A stretch of DNA of 64,000 nucleotides from NCBI GenBank assembly GCA_023313575.1, contig JAJTTP010000007.1, positions 1,116,001-1,180,000 on the forward strand. The letters are read 5' to 3'. This stretch comes from Eutypella sp. D-1 (taxonomy: Eukaryota > Ascomycota > Sordariomycetes > Xylariales > Diatrypaceae). The translations under genes were made by a program, and so were the position numbers. Of the stretch, positions 37,501 through 49,205 are shown one piece after another. Below the pieces are notes generated by a model. That model searched no databases, had not been told where the DNA came from, and worked only from the letters and a program-made list of their open reading frames with translations. Position 1 is the first letter of the stretch. Each line of letters begins with the position of its first letter.

Positions 37501-40358
37501 AAGGAAGGGGAATTGGTTTCGTGGCGTTGAGCCTGTCATCGCGCTGAAGCTGAAGTTCTGCCTAACTGGGCGAGTAAATGAGCCCGTGCCGCCTAGGGGG
37601 ATCTTTGGTAGGTTGACAGTTCATGAGCCAATTTCCACTTTCTTTCAAGTCGAGGCATCTCTAAAGCTTCTTAATACAGGCTCGAAGTGAGAAATAACGT
37701 GACAAAGGCGACCGGCGCAGCACGGCGGTCTTTCTCTAGAATCTTGTTTGTCTAGACCCTTTGACCAGCAGGGGGCATCTTACTACTTTCCGGCCTGGTT
37801 CTCTAGATACCCGAGGCCCGTGCTCAACGCCAAAAAGAGCCCGATTTAGCTTCGTAGACGAGGAAGACATTGTAATTAGATTTCTGAAGCATTGAGTGCA
37901 GACGCGTCCTCCCTTGAGCCTCATTCGCCTATATGCAGCGTGTGGTTGAGGGTCGACGCTCTTTGCTGTTACTATTCGTGGAAGCGGATCATCCTGCACC
38001 AGTTGACTAACGGAAAAGGCCATACGGAAAAGGCCATGGCAGTGGCTCATCGCCGCCCGCATCATCAACTCTTTAACGGGTATATAACCAGTGGGGGCGA
38101 TCGGTGCGGATAGATCTCGAAAAACAAGGCCAATTCTAAACTACTATGTAGATCTTGCGTATACAGCGATCCCACCCAGGGACTTTCCACTTCCCAGTTG
38201 GGTACGAGGCGATCTGCACATTTGTGCGACGCGGATTTCCTATTCTGGACGGATGAGGACCTGGCTAACTGATCACAAACTTTGGGGCATAGCGGACTGG
38301 CAGATCATACATGCATAGCCTGGCCGCATGAGAAAACCCTGGGGTAGCATCGGGGTTTTTACCCCTGGACTAACCACATAGCGCGTTCTGGGCGCACCGC
38401 TTCCCAGGCACAAGCAAGCCCAGGCCCTGGTTTCGTTTCCCGCGCCATGTGTGCTGCGCCTCGATGAGGTTGTGGTGATGGTGACCAAAACCCCGGGTTT
38501 GGAACACAGGCGTGCATAATCACGACCTAGACGGGTAGCTCAGACCGTGCCTAAGCAGACACAGACAGGCGACTTTGACGACGAAGTCACGCCAGGTCCT
38601 CGCTTTGACGCCCTGACAGACCCTAAGGGCGGGTAACGATGCACTATGCAGCCGCCGTGGCACGTAGCGTAGCGCCCGGACCTCCCTCCTCCTTTCTACA
38701 TATCTTCTCTACATAGGGAGCGAGCGCATTGGGAGAAACAAGCGAAGCAAGCCCACAAGCGCTAAACTCAGCCCAGCGCTGTGCTGAAAGCGGTAGGGAG
38801 TTTATGATTGGAAACCTCTAACTGGGCTAGCGCGGACTTGCTCCCCTGGCCTGCTCTTCTGTTTTTTTCCTGTTTCGATCGCCGATAGCTGGCGTTTACA
38901 AGGAGCGAGCAAGGTATTCCCTGTAACACCCCTCCTCGGGCCCCTCGCCCGGATCAGCACTGATTAATTACCGTCAAACCTGGGGGGAGGATAAAAAAGA
39001 TAAAAAAAGAATGGGCTTATTTGAATCAACGCTGCAGATCATTAAATGAAATAGATGCTGTACATAGATACTCACTCACAGCAGAGACACTGAGACTTTG
39101 AATTGTATTTACAAGATGCATCGTTGTGCCCAAATGCCCTACTGAATCAAGCGCTCGACGGGCGGCAAGAGGCGCGCGTATTGGATATCAGTCGCCCAAA
39201 ACGCAAGCCTTTTCTGTCCAAGTTTAGCAAGCGCTTTGGTAAATATGCAACTTGCCCCTTTCAGGGTCTGTGCACTACTGGTATATATGCACCTATTTGG
39301 TAGCTATACTGTCTACGGTAGGGTAGGATTATAGCTCTCTCGTTACTGAGGCGAGAGCCGTGCATCGCGAGTCGCAACCCGCTCGCCGCGCCTATGGCGA
39401 GAGCGCAAACTGATCATACAAGTAAAGCATGCAGTCTTGAGCTAGCGGGTTGATAAGAGACGTCGAGATGATCCCCGGCATCAGCACGGAAAGAAAAAAG
39501 AAAAAACATGAATGTCGTAGGATTTGCTCCAGTTAAACCGATGTCATATGCAATCACTAACCAAGTCGTCCGTCAGTAAGTCGGCGTGCCTTCGCCTGCG
39601 AGTTAGTTAGGGTCGTGAATTTCGCCTACATAATGCATAGTCCGTCACCTAGCCAGCATCAACTTGATTCCCCTAACTTCCCCTTCTTAGAACCCTTTTG
39701 CACTTGAATCATCAACACTAATTATTTAACCCCAACTCCTAAGATAGCCCAAGTCGTAGGGGGGTTCCCGGAAGCTTCGGAAGGGCAGAGACGGTTGGGT
39801 TGGGCGCAGAGGCAGTCTATTGCGGAGGTTCAGCCAGCCCTCCGTCATTGGGGGATAAAAATAAGTCTGGGGATCTAGGGACACGAGGAGGCACATCCCG
39901 CGAACCTACCAACTTTCTTATGGGCGCGCGGGCGGGGGGTGGGGAGAGGGGTGAGAGACCCCTATCCTGCCTATCACTTGACTGTTTCCAACCCGGGTCT
40001 TAGACACGTAGGAAGAACCGGCACTGAGGGAGGGGACAGGATGTCCCTCTTTTGTTACGCTTCCTTTTCTCTCCTTAGGAACCTAGCCCATGTGTGAGGA
40101 GAGCAGCGGGGGGGAGGGATTACCTCCTCTCGCACCGCTATTCACTTCGATGCCGTGAATTCGGCAGTAGCGGTGCGTAACTATAATGAAGATTTTGTCT
40201 CTGTGTGGGTTTACCGGTACCGTGATAGGTAGTAATACAGAGCGGCCTGGAAGTGCAGACCTCTTCCGATCAAACTAACCACGCAGATAAAATTCTATCG
40301 TAGATGAAAGTCGCTCGTTTACATGCAGGATAATATCACAAGCTGCTGTGTCAAGTTT
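34522..40358. other. Gene-poor 5.8-kb region
   Basis: I cannot support any gene here. The frames are short (under 110 codons) and none resembles a known family. There are small features only: a tandem ACGGAAAAGGCCAT pair near 38008-38036 and G-rich tracts near 39,900-40,100. The first 200 bases are the promoter of the CFEM-like gene. It could hold decayed repeats or noncoding RNA, but I see no terminal repeats or transposase/reverse-transcriptase motifs. Confidence 0.45.
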
Positions 40359-42511
40359 TCAACCACCGGCCTGCATCCTCCGGAGCCTCTCCTCGGCGGC
40401 CCGGGCCCTGCGCTCGCGATCGAGCTTCATCCGCTGCTCGGGGGTGAGGCCGCGGGCCTCCTCCTCGCGGCGGTCCTGGGCGGACTTCTGCACGCCGGCG
40501 TCAAGGATGCTCCGGGCGCCTGCGCCACCTTTGGCAGCGGCGTCGGGGACGCGGGGGCCCTCGGTACGGAGGCGGTCCTCCTCGGCGCGGCGGCGCGCGG
40601 CCTCCTTGCTCTGAGCATCAGCCTTCTCGCGCTCGTCACGGCGCTCGGCCTCGGCGCGCGAGAGGGCGGGCGGGACGCGGGCCGCATTATCCCAGTCGCA
40701 GCGGGCCTCGCCGAGCTCGTGGCGCGCGACGCGGAAGGCGTTGCGGGTGGCGCGGTCGCCGGCGAGCTCGAACGCCGTCTTCCCCTCGGCATTCCGGAGT
40801 CCCGGGTCCGCGCCCGCCTTGAGCAGCAGGCCCGAAACCAGCGCCGGTGAGTTCTGGCTCGCCGCCAGGTGCAGCGGCGTCGGCGCGTGGTGGTTCGCCT
40901 GCGCGTCCGCCGGCTGGAAGCGAAAGTCCGCCGCCAATTCGTTGTTCTTGAGGTACGATAGCAGGGCCGGCAGCTTCGATCGTCGTATGAACGCCTGTAG
41001 TTGCGACGTGTGCAGCAGCGCCGTCTCCTCTTCCTCCGACAGCTTCGGCGGCGTCGGCTTGGCTGGCTTGGAAGGGGTGGGCTTCGCGGACGTTTCTTGC
41101 TGCGACTTTTCCGCTGCTACTGGGCTGATCTCCTGGGCCTTTAATCGGGTCAGCTCAATGAAAGACCTCATCAGCTCGTTCTGCGTGGCTCGGCGGGTGC
41201 TGAATGGGAAGCCCCTGATCCGGGGATCGTTTGCCCGCAGCACCTGATCCTCATAGGGGCCAAACAGGGTCCTCCGGTTCGTAACACCGGTGGCGCGGAT
41301 GAACAACAGTTCAGACGTATCCAACAGAGCCTTCCAATCTCTCAAGAGCGCCCGAACCTCGTCCGTCAGAGCTTGTTCGTTGTACCGACGTATGCTCGAA
41401 CCCGCGGAATGCGCGTTGCCCTTCGCATTGTCGTTCGCGGATTGCGAACCACCCTGCTTCCGCCGTGTGGTGTACCGATGAAAAGTCTTATGCGCAAGTA
41501 CCGTCGCTTCCCTATTCGTCGGCTTCGTATTCCCGTGTTTTGTTTGTCGCGGCGCAAGCGACACGACCATGGCAGCGAAATGCCCACCGCCGATCATGCA
41601 TAGGAATATGTGAGGACCGTTGTAGGTGAGGGGTGGTTTCCCGTCCGGATTGGGCTTTGGCAGTGTAATCGGAGCCAACTGTTTCTTTCTGATCATATTG
41701 ACAACATCTGTTCCATCTTTTGTCTCATCTGGTGTAAGGATGGCACGGTATACACCGAAATAGTGATTCGTAGGTAGAAGGGGAGAGCTGAACCATAACA
41801 GGGGTGGGGTGCCGGCTCCCCTCCGTTTCCTTTTTGAAAATCCGTCGCCGTGGTTCGCATCGGTGTCATTGTTCTGATCTGCTAGTGTCGCTTGTTTTCT
41901 CAGGAGCGCAGTGAGGGTGGTTTCTTTGCGCGAGACATCGTCGTCTTCATCGTCGTCCTCGGTAGTGTCAGAGCCAGAAAGGCTCTCGTCTAGGTCTGTA
42001 ACATCCACTCAGCACAGCTCAGCACAGCTTATTTTTAGTATTGTGCGAGTTACGCACCTCCGATTAATCTTTCGAACTCGGACTCGGAGACAGGTTTCCG
42101 ACCACGAAGCTTCTGTTTTAGGTTGTAGTGGTGAAAGTCGGATTTGAGATGGCTTCTTTGATCTAATACGCCGGAAAACGAGAGGCCGCATAGGGAACAG
42201 GTCTGGGCACCAACGAGGTTTTCGGAGGATGGGTCGCGCGAGCCCGAGTAGGTTTCACTCGTCTCGTTATCTTTCAAGATTTCAGGCGTTTCCGCGCCCG
42301 CGTCAGGCGAAATGGCATCCCCTCTCACATCCTCTTTCAAGGTGAGGCTTTCCAAGACTTCGTGGGGTAAATCGTAAACTGCCCCGCGTTTGTTTTGTTA
42401 GAGAAGAGAGACTGATAAGGATTCATAAAAAATAAAAACAAATTGCATAAGTTTACCATAAAGCAGTCTCTTAAGCCAATCCTCTGACTTCTCTGTCTTC
42501 TTCTGTTCCAT
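40359..42511 (-). CDS. vms1: Vms1/ANKZF1 peptidyl-tRNA hydrolase of ribosome quality control, three exons
   Basis: Exons on the minus strand are 42511-42457, 42378-42058 and 41995-40359 (2,013 nt, 670 aa). Joined codons give LYVYDLP and LIGDLDES, both natural for the family. Features in order are a C2H2 finger at about residues 79-101 (C-x2-C-x12-H-x5-H) and an acidic linker at about 130-150. Next comes the VLRF1 release-factor-like domain at about 190-410, with GGGHFA and the KQGGSQ loop whose Gln (about 310) matches the catalytic residue of yeast Vms1. Ankyrin repeats follow at about 465-550, then a long charged helix. At the C-terminus, about 652-662, is a perfect VIM motif R-x5-AA-x2-R for Cdc48/p97 binding. 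The protein cleaves stalled peptidyl-tRNA on 60S subunits and counters CAT-tailing by Rqc2, whose gene lies 6.7 kb away. Confidence 0.95.
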
Positions 42512-45043
42512 GATGGACGAACCCTTCTTAAGGATAGAAGTTGAAGCTGTAGAAACTTCCAATATGTTACTAAGGTGTGTTAGGTAAGAAGTTGTAGGTG
42601 GTTTATAGGTAGGTACTAGGGTGCCTAGAAGATATGTACCTACTGTAGGTAGTTCCGACCTGGTGGGATGAATGACGGAATGTCAAACGCTTAACGTAGG
42701 TACCTAAGTAGAGTAAGTGCTTGCGTGCTAACGCTCTTTTTATGCAGTGTAGTAAAGTGGGTCTCTACACTGATAAACTATGGCTATGTGGCTTAGTAAA
42801 CGTACCTATACCGTTTGACTCAACCGGCCTTTCCAGGGAACTATGACTCTTTTCAACGTCAACATTAACATCAACATCAAGATTAAGCAATTATACAACT
42901 CAATCACTAGGTACCCTCCGAAATTGGGACTCGGCCAGACAGAGCCTTTCGAGTTCTAACGTAAATCCGCAAAAGACGAGCTAGCTATCCTATCTTATGT
43001 CGCATTTATCCACCTGCGCAAATGCGATATAACAACCAAACAGCCAATAGACATATAACAGACATATAGCGTTACATAATCCTAAAGGAACTCCCCGGTC
43101 ACGACCACAACCACCCAAATCATAAAATCATCGGACCTAAGATCTCCCTCCCCCTGCCCAGGTGTGCTACTAAAGTCCGGCTCTCCCTTTAATAGAACCC
43201 CACTTAAAGAGGCTCAACTGATCGTAACGCTTATGCAACCTTGGAGTCAGGTAAACCGCAAAATCTACTGTTGCTAATGCAGAACAGATGTTGGTTCACT
43301 GACAAGTGCTTAACTGAAGTACGTTGTAAAGTTAACGCTACTTTTTTGAAGAAAAAATTTATCCGATAGGAATCCAGAAGACTGCAGGTACGGCCAAGTC
43401 CTACCGATTCCAACTGTCTACCGATCAAAAGTAGTAGTGATCGGGCCGCCAAAGCTGCTACCGGACCGCCGGGGCTACTGTGCTAGGGCTGGATAGACGA
43501 GAGACAATGGATAGGATAGGATAGGCTGCCATAGGCTGTGGAATAAGTGGTAAGATACGGGCTATATCGCCCACGAAAAGGGGAAAGGGGGGGGATGAGA
43601 TGTGGCGGCGCCAGATCGCGAATGAGGCCCGCGAGGCCGAACGCTAAGCAAGCTGAATAAGCGCTGCGGGCGCCGCTTTATCTCCTTTAAGTCCTGGTTA
43701 TATTGATAAAACGAGGGCATATTGTGCTATCGGCCGAGGTATCCTTACGTGGGCGTTTATACGTAAGGCCATTATGTTCTAGCTTGATAACAACAAGCAC
43801 CCAATAATCACTGATCACTGGGAAGATGTTTTCGCTTTTCCGCATTTCCGCGCTTCCAGCATAAAATATGCAGCGGAGTTTAAAAAGATCCATGACACAT
43901 CTATTCTAACGTCGTGGATTCAATGTTGATTAGAACGTAAAGGGGCAGTCGGTTTGTAGATGATACCACTGTATTTGAGATAAGCACTAGAGATCAGAAT
44001 CACACTTATTCGGACGAGACACATCACGGTATCATCTCCGATTTGATACCGACGGGGTGAATACCCCCTACCTCTACACGTGCCATAACTCGAAAGATCG
44101 CCTTACGAGACCAGGATTCATTGGGATACTATGGAGCCTCCTCTTACTGGCTGCTTAGCTCATGACGTTGATCGTGGTAGACGCACGATCGTTCGCTTAT
44201 TTTCACCTTAGGACGGCCAGTGAGACTGACGAGAGCCGCAAGGCGTAGCGGTGTCAGCACGAGCACCGATGAATACAGTTAGCATGAGGATACCACTGAT
44301 TCGCCTGTTCAAGTCGAATTCGGCAACCAGAATACGTAATGCCTGCACATACACTTTAGTTAGTTCTGGTGCTGGGACTTTTTGACTAAGCTTATTATAT
44401 CAGATCATAGGACAAAGTCACGAACGCGAAAGTACGTTACCGTTGGAGATTTTTATCAGTCGATGGAGGCGGCGCGGGTAAAGTTCTTCTGTGTATGGAA
44501 ACACTAAGAGAGCATTTGTCGTCGTTTGGTGTTCACACGAAAGCCTTATATAGAGGTTTAGTCTATAGGTTCCTGCTGACGGTGTGTCAGATATTGCCCT
44601 TTTGTACTATCTGTGTGGTTTTGTTACCATTGAAATGGAATGTTTGGAAACCAATCATGGCTCAAGCGAAAGACAACACAAGAGAGTGTAGGGTAATCCT
44701 CAATTCAGAGATGCCAACCCGTGACAGAATCAGGTGAGCCGGCTTAAGCCCGAGCGGACGAACATGAGCTTTGACTGTCTCGAGGTTCGGAATAGCGTCT
44801 GAAAAGTACGCCTCTGCAGTATTGTAGAGCAGGTCCTTTAAAGTGGATATGCATACGGAGGCTTCTGGAAAATACGTGACAACGATAAGTATAAAAGAAG
44901 ACGTGCCCTCTCAACAAGAGATTTCTTTTTCCAGTTGCTCATTCCTAACATCAACCAAGAATAGTATATAAAGCAAGTATATACTCGACTCAACTAAACT
45001 CTCACGATATCACAACTCTTCTATCGTCCCAAACACCGACAAA
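42512..45043. other. Intergenic region
   Basis: This 2.5-kb spacer separates vms1 (-) from the small secreted protein gene (+). TACCTAC/GTAGGTA words are frequent at 42590-42710, and a small ATAGGAT direct repeat lies near 43510. An 80-codon ATG frame at 44495-44737 has no support beyond being open. Confidence 0.5.
44890..44896 (+). promoter_or_regulatory. TATA box of the small secreted protein gene
   Basis: TATAAAA lies 154 nt upstream of the ATG at 45044, at a plausible distance for a leader of about 120 nt. Confidence 0.5.
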
Positions 45044-45428
45044 ATGGTCAAGTTTACCGCGATCATCTTCACGGCTGGAGCCCTCTTCGCGGGTGTGCAA
45101 GCTCAATGCCCACCGAACACGCTGCTTTGCGGTTCCGAAATTCTCAATGTCTTTCAGTGTAAGTGGCTCATATACACCAACAAGTGTGACACTCGCAATA
45201 CTCCCTGGATACTAACTACAATTGCCAACCACACAAGGCGCCACTGAGGAGTTCCTCGAGGACATCACTCCGATCCTCAACCCCGCCGAGAACATCCGTA
45301 CCGATATCTATCCCACCAACTCCGACGGCGTCCCGCAGATCCCGTCTGCCGACTGCAGTCTTCATGGTTGCCGCAACTCCGACCAGACTGTATCGCCACC
45401 TCGCCCCGCCCAGTGCTTCACAGCTTGA
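45044..45428 (+). CDS. Small secreted cysteine-rich protein, two exons
   Basis: Exons 45044-45158 and 45238-45428 give 306 nt, 101 aa. The intron has GTAAGT, a CTAAC branch and ACAAG. The junction codon TGC creates a cysteine (FQ-C-ATEEF). Residues 1-20 are a clear signal peptide (MVKFTAIIFTAGALFAGVQA). The mature part of about 81 residues has six cysteines, enough for three disulfides, and no transmembrane segment or GPI signal. The size, Cys content and export signal match fungal small secreted proteins, some of which act as effectors. There is no sequence evidence of a specific role, and I do not recognise a family. The leader is A/C-rich, and a TATA box lies upstream. Confidence 0.8.
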
Positions 45429-47052
45429 AAAGTTCAGACGATTGTAGCCACCAAGCAGACAAAGGCTGCGAATAATATGTCGGGGGGGATGGAAGAGAGC
45501 AACATGAGAGGGAGTGAAGAAATGAGAAGTTCGGTTTGATTTGTAAATACTTACCCGCTGGCCAGCAATTCCTTCGCTAAATATTAGTATAATCTAAGTC
45601 TATGACGCGTTTGTCTAATTTTTTGAGTTAAAATAATGGTGCCATATTGCTTGCAGCTTACAACATGTTTGGTCGCTAAATAATATTGTATTGCAGTAGT
45701 CAAAGCTAAGTGCCAATCAAAATCTCAAGCACCGCCCCTATCAGACTATTAGCCACGTTATCTTTTTATACTCTGCACAATACGTATTCATAGTCTATAG
45801 ACTTGGGGACAGAAACGCGACCTTGATGAACCTCAAACATGATGGCCGCCTAGATCTATACTCTCCAGAGATGTAAGTGACTCCACCCCATCGCCAGGTC
45901 TGGGTGTCGCGTTTAAGAAGTTGGATGTTTATAGTAGAAACACTGGTGCAAATACCAGATAACGGTACCAAGCTGACACCTGGGCTTGCAACTCCCAGTA
46001 ACCGGTTTTTCGGCTCCAAGAAGGTATAAGGACAAAGCCCAACTCCTTAGCGACTTCCGGGGTATGAATAAAGAAAGGAGAAATGCTTCTAGTCGTAGCC
46101 GCCCAAGTCGTGTTAACCTGCACATCTGAAAACAATAACTGGAGATACTTCCGGTTATTTGTGATCAAAACGATATCAGCAAGAAAAAATGTTGTAAGAA
46201 ACCGAACTTGGTGCTGAGACGATGACGGTTGACTAGGTTTATGGGTCCAGAATCCAGGGGCCCCTTTTTTGGCTTAGATAAATCCGCCCAGCGTCAAAAG
46301 TGGAGACCAAGTAGGGGGACAAGGAAGTCCCCCCTTTACCCTTTGGAACCCCCACGTAATCGACGGCGCAAGAGCAGTGTGTTCCAGAAAGAACGGCCGT
46401 CTTCGCGCATGATAAACGCCTTTCGTCGGTAGCCCCTTTTTCAGCTTTCCGTGACAAAGGAGACGCAGACAGGCGGGCAAACAGACTCCTCAGGCTACAA
46501 TCTCTAAGACTACCTGAAGAAGGGGTTAACTAGGCCAAGCATGTCTCTTCTATGAGCCTACTCTGGTGTGTCGAATTGCTTCGTTCATGAGCTGTTACGA
46601 ATGGTGAATGGAATATCGGGCTCTCAAAGAACACCCGAGCCTAGACTCATTGCATTGAAAGACTGCGTATCGATAGTCATAATAATAGGCAAAGGAGATG
46701 ACAGGAGGATGAGTCGAGATTCCTCTCGGTTTCCTAACAAAGCATTCATTGTGTCGTGTTCCTTGGCAGCTTTGTATTCAAATTTACCCAGGTCAAAGGC
46801 ATTGTGTATGCGTTCTTGTGCAGTGTCTTTGTCGGTGATGAACAACACCAGTTTCCATGTATATAATCACCACGTATCTTCGTTCAGAGACATCTATTAC
46901 CATCATCATCACCATCCACTCATCAGCAACTTCAACCCCCATCTAGAAAGGAACACAGGTGTAACTTTCTAGCCTTCCATTCGTTTTCTTTTTCTTAACT
47001 TTTCCTCTTCTTTCCAAACACCCACCTGAAACCTATACTAAAAAAGATAATC
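45429..47052. other. Intergenic region
   Basis: No gene is supported. The frames present start at non-ATG codons or show no domain. The last 100 bases are a CT-rich leader ahead of the next gene. Confidence 0.5.
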
Positions 47053-48294
47053 ATGGCCCCTATTTGCGGCTGTACCCTGGACATCTACCGGTACCGGGAG
47101 TGTCGGCATTACAGCAACCCAGTGAAGAAAGTGTGCTGGCGAGCCGACTACCGGGCCAACGTCGGGTGCCTTAGTGCATTCTTCCCGTGTGGGAAGCCGA
47201 CCAAGGTCAAAAACAGCCGAGATGGTATCTGCGACGACTGCAAAGTCTTCTTCGCCCAGTTCGGCGAGCTTTCGGCTGAGGTCAAGCGTAGCTTCTTCGC
47301 CTACAAGGAGGCGCGCGGCTGGCGGAAGAAGCGCGTCAAGCCCGAGAACGTCGCCCCCGACAACTTCATCAACCCCCACATCCTCGAGGCCATCAACAGC
47401 AGGCCGCTCGCCCAGCCTCAGCCCTTCCGGCCCCACTCCCCCATGTGCGCTGCCCCATCCCGCGAAGGCGGCGACCACCTCGCTCCGCTAGTGCCAGCTG
47501 TCCGCAAGACCAAGAGCAGCGAGCGCCGGGCCAAGCGCCGCCGGGCCCCGACCCCCTTCGAGAATGAGACGAAGCCCGCCAGTGAGTGCAGCGCCGAGGA
47601 GCCCTCCGCATCAGGGCACAACGAGCCAATTAACCGGGCCGCGTCGATAACACCATGTTCAGTCGTGCGGAATCTCATGATTGAGGCTGAGCGGATGTAC
47701 CCGAACCCGGAGTCGGAGATGTACCCGGGCGTGCCGAAGCTGAGCGCGCCGCCGAAGCGCCGGTTCCCGCGCTCCGTTGCCACTTCGCCACAGGCCGCTG
47801 CCGCGCCGGCGCCTACGTTGGTCGTGCCAGCTGTGGTCCTCGACCAGCGGCCCATCGGTCGCCTCGGGATTTCCGCGCGCGCCGGCCTCTTAGGCGCCCC
47901 GGCGTCCCAGAGCTTCTCTGCGCTCGTGCGCTCGCTGGCCCTCGACGTAGCCGCCTTCAGGCCCAAGGCCAAAGTCCCTGACTCATCTACCGCCACCTCT
48001 AAGTGCAAAGACCACCGTGCCTCGCACGACTTTTCCTGCACTGCGTGCCGGTCCGCTCTGCTCCGTGAGCGCGGCGTCGGCGAGGAGGAGACGGTGGAGG
48101 AGGTCTCGGCTAAGTCTACGGGCTCTGATGCGAAACAGAGGCAAGAGCAGAATGAGAAGCCTAAGAAGCAGCAGCAACAGGAGCCGACGCTGAGGCGGTG
48201 CCGCCGCGTTTCGGCGCCAAACCTCGTCGTGTCCTTTGCCTCGCCCGAGGAGAAGCTGCGCTTCGAGCAGAAGATCGGCCTCGGTTGGATCTAG
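47053..48294 (+). CDS. Hypothetical Cys-rich protein with two zinc-site-like ends
   Basis: This is an intronless ORF of 413 aa starting at ATG 47053 (context ATCATGG). The N-terminal 65 residues carry eight cysteines (CGC, then single Cys residues and CDDC at about 60-63), an arrangement that could bind zinc. A basic stretch (SSERRAKRRRAP, about 157-168) looks like a nuclear localisation signal. Near the C-terminus there is a second small cluster, CKDHRASHDFSCTAC, followed by an acidic and Gln-rich region. The last 20 residues (VVSFASPEEKLRFEQKIGLG) look ordered. The middle is low-complexity. I do not recognise the family. It resembles lineage-restricted nuclear proteins of fungi. It lies between vms1 and rqc2 but shows no link to them. 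Confidence 0.75.
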   Translation: MAPICGCTLDIYRYRECRHYSNPVKKVCWRADYRANVGCLSAFFPCGKPTKVKNSRDGICDDCKVFFAQFGELSAEVKRSFFAYKEARGWRKKRVKPENVAPDNFINPHILEAINSRPLAQPQPFRPHSPMCAAPSREGGDHLAPLVPAVRKTKSSERRAKRRRAPTPFENETKPASECSAEEPSASGHNEPINRAASITPCSVVRNLMIEAERMYPNPESEMYPGVPKLSAPPKRRFPRSVATSPQAAAAPAPTLVVPAVVLDQRPIGRLGISARAGLLGAPASQSFSALVRSLALDVAAFRPKAKVPDSSTATSKCKDHRASHDFSCTACRSALLRERGVGEEETVEEVSAKSTGSDAKQRQEQNEKPKKQQQQEPTLRRCRRVSAPNLVVSFASPEEKLRFEQKIGLGWI

Positions 48295-49205
48295 GTAGGT
48301 CGACTCTCCTTTGTTGGTCTTCCTACGTATCTGCTTCTTTTCTTCCCGCCATCCTCTTCTTTCCCCCACAGTGTCAGCAGGTTGTCAGGTCCCGGGGGGG
48401 GGAAGAAGATATAAAAAAAGGTAGGTGTTTGGAGTTGGGGTTTTGGTTTGGTTTAGACGAATTGCAAGACCGGAGATGCTCTGGTCAGTATCTCGTAGAT
48501 TGAGCAAATAGACTTGAATGTTGGGTTTTCTTTTCGATTTATACAATGCGCCCTTATTACTTATACTGTGAAATGTATGTGTGTATGTGTGTGTATGTGT
48601 GTGTGTGCGTTTGAGTGTTCTAGGTATTGAGAATCCACCCCTATGTCATACCTAGGCTGGTTTTGAGCTTGTTCTCTCTCTCCTCTTAGCCCGATAGTGA
48701 TTAAGTCGCCAAATCCTAATTCTTAACATCCTAAGTTTAGATTTAAAGGGATACTATAACCTAGAATTACTCTCCCGTTGCCCTATAACCTACTTAGTAG
48801 ACAACTTGAAGTGCATTGAATTGCATTGATCTATCGGAACGAGAGTACCACATTGGATGTACCCAGTTGAGTTATGACTAACCGGCGAAAGCGCCTAGTC
48901 CGAGAATGGGACTAGTTCACCGAGTGCGTCATAGTACCTACGTATGTATGTATTTTGCCCAGGGGCGGGAGGGGCTGGTACTAGGCGGGTACTAGGCGGG
49001 CCAATTGCCCCTCGTTGATGAATAAGGTCAACGGGTGCTTAGGTACAACAAGGTGGGCAAAAGTGGGATGTGCTTTGTAGTGGACATACCTGATGCTTTA
49101 TACTTTCTTTCTGTGCACTTCATATATCACCACATTAAATATTTCCACCTTCTACCTACAACAAACATCAACCAGGGATTCAGGCTCAGCTGCATTCCCA
49201 CCAAT
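48295..49205. other. Intergenic region
   Basis: No gene is supported. It holds a GT-rich microsatellite (48576-48609) and a 7-bp-stem hairpin (CTAGTCC/GGACTAG) near 48896-48916. The final part is the promoter and leader of rqc2. Confidence 0.5.
48576..48609. repeat. GT/GTAT microsatellite
   Basis: An imperfect (GTATGTGT)/(GT)n run lies about 600 nt upstream of rqc2. Confidence 0.85.

Noticed and set aside
44495..44737. 80-codon ATG frame with a hydrophobic stretch
   Set aside because: Short, without splice partners, signal peptide at the N-terminus or known motif; not enough to call a gene.
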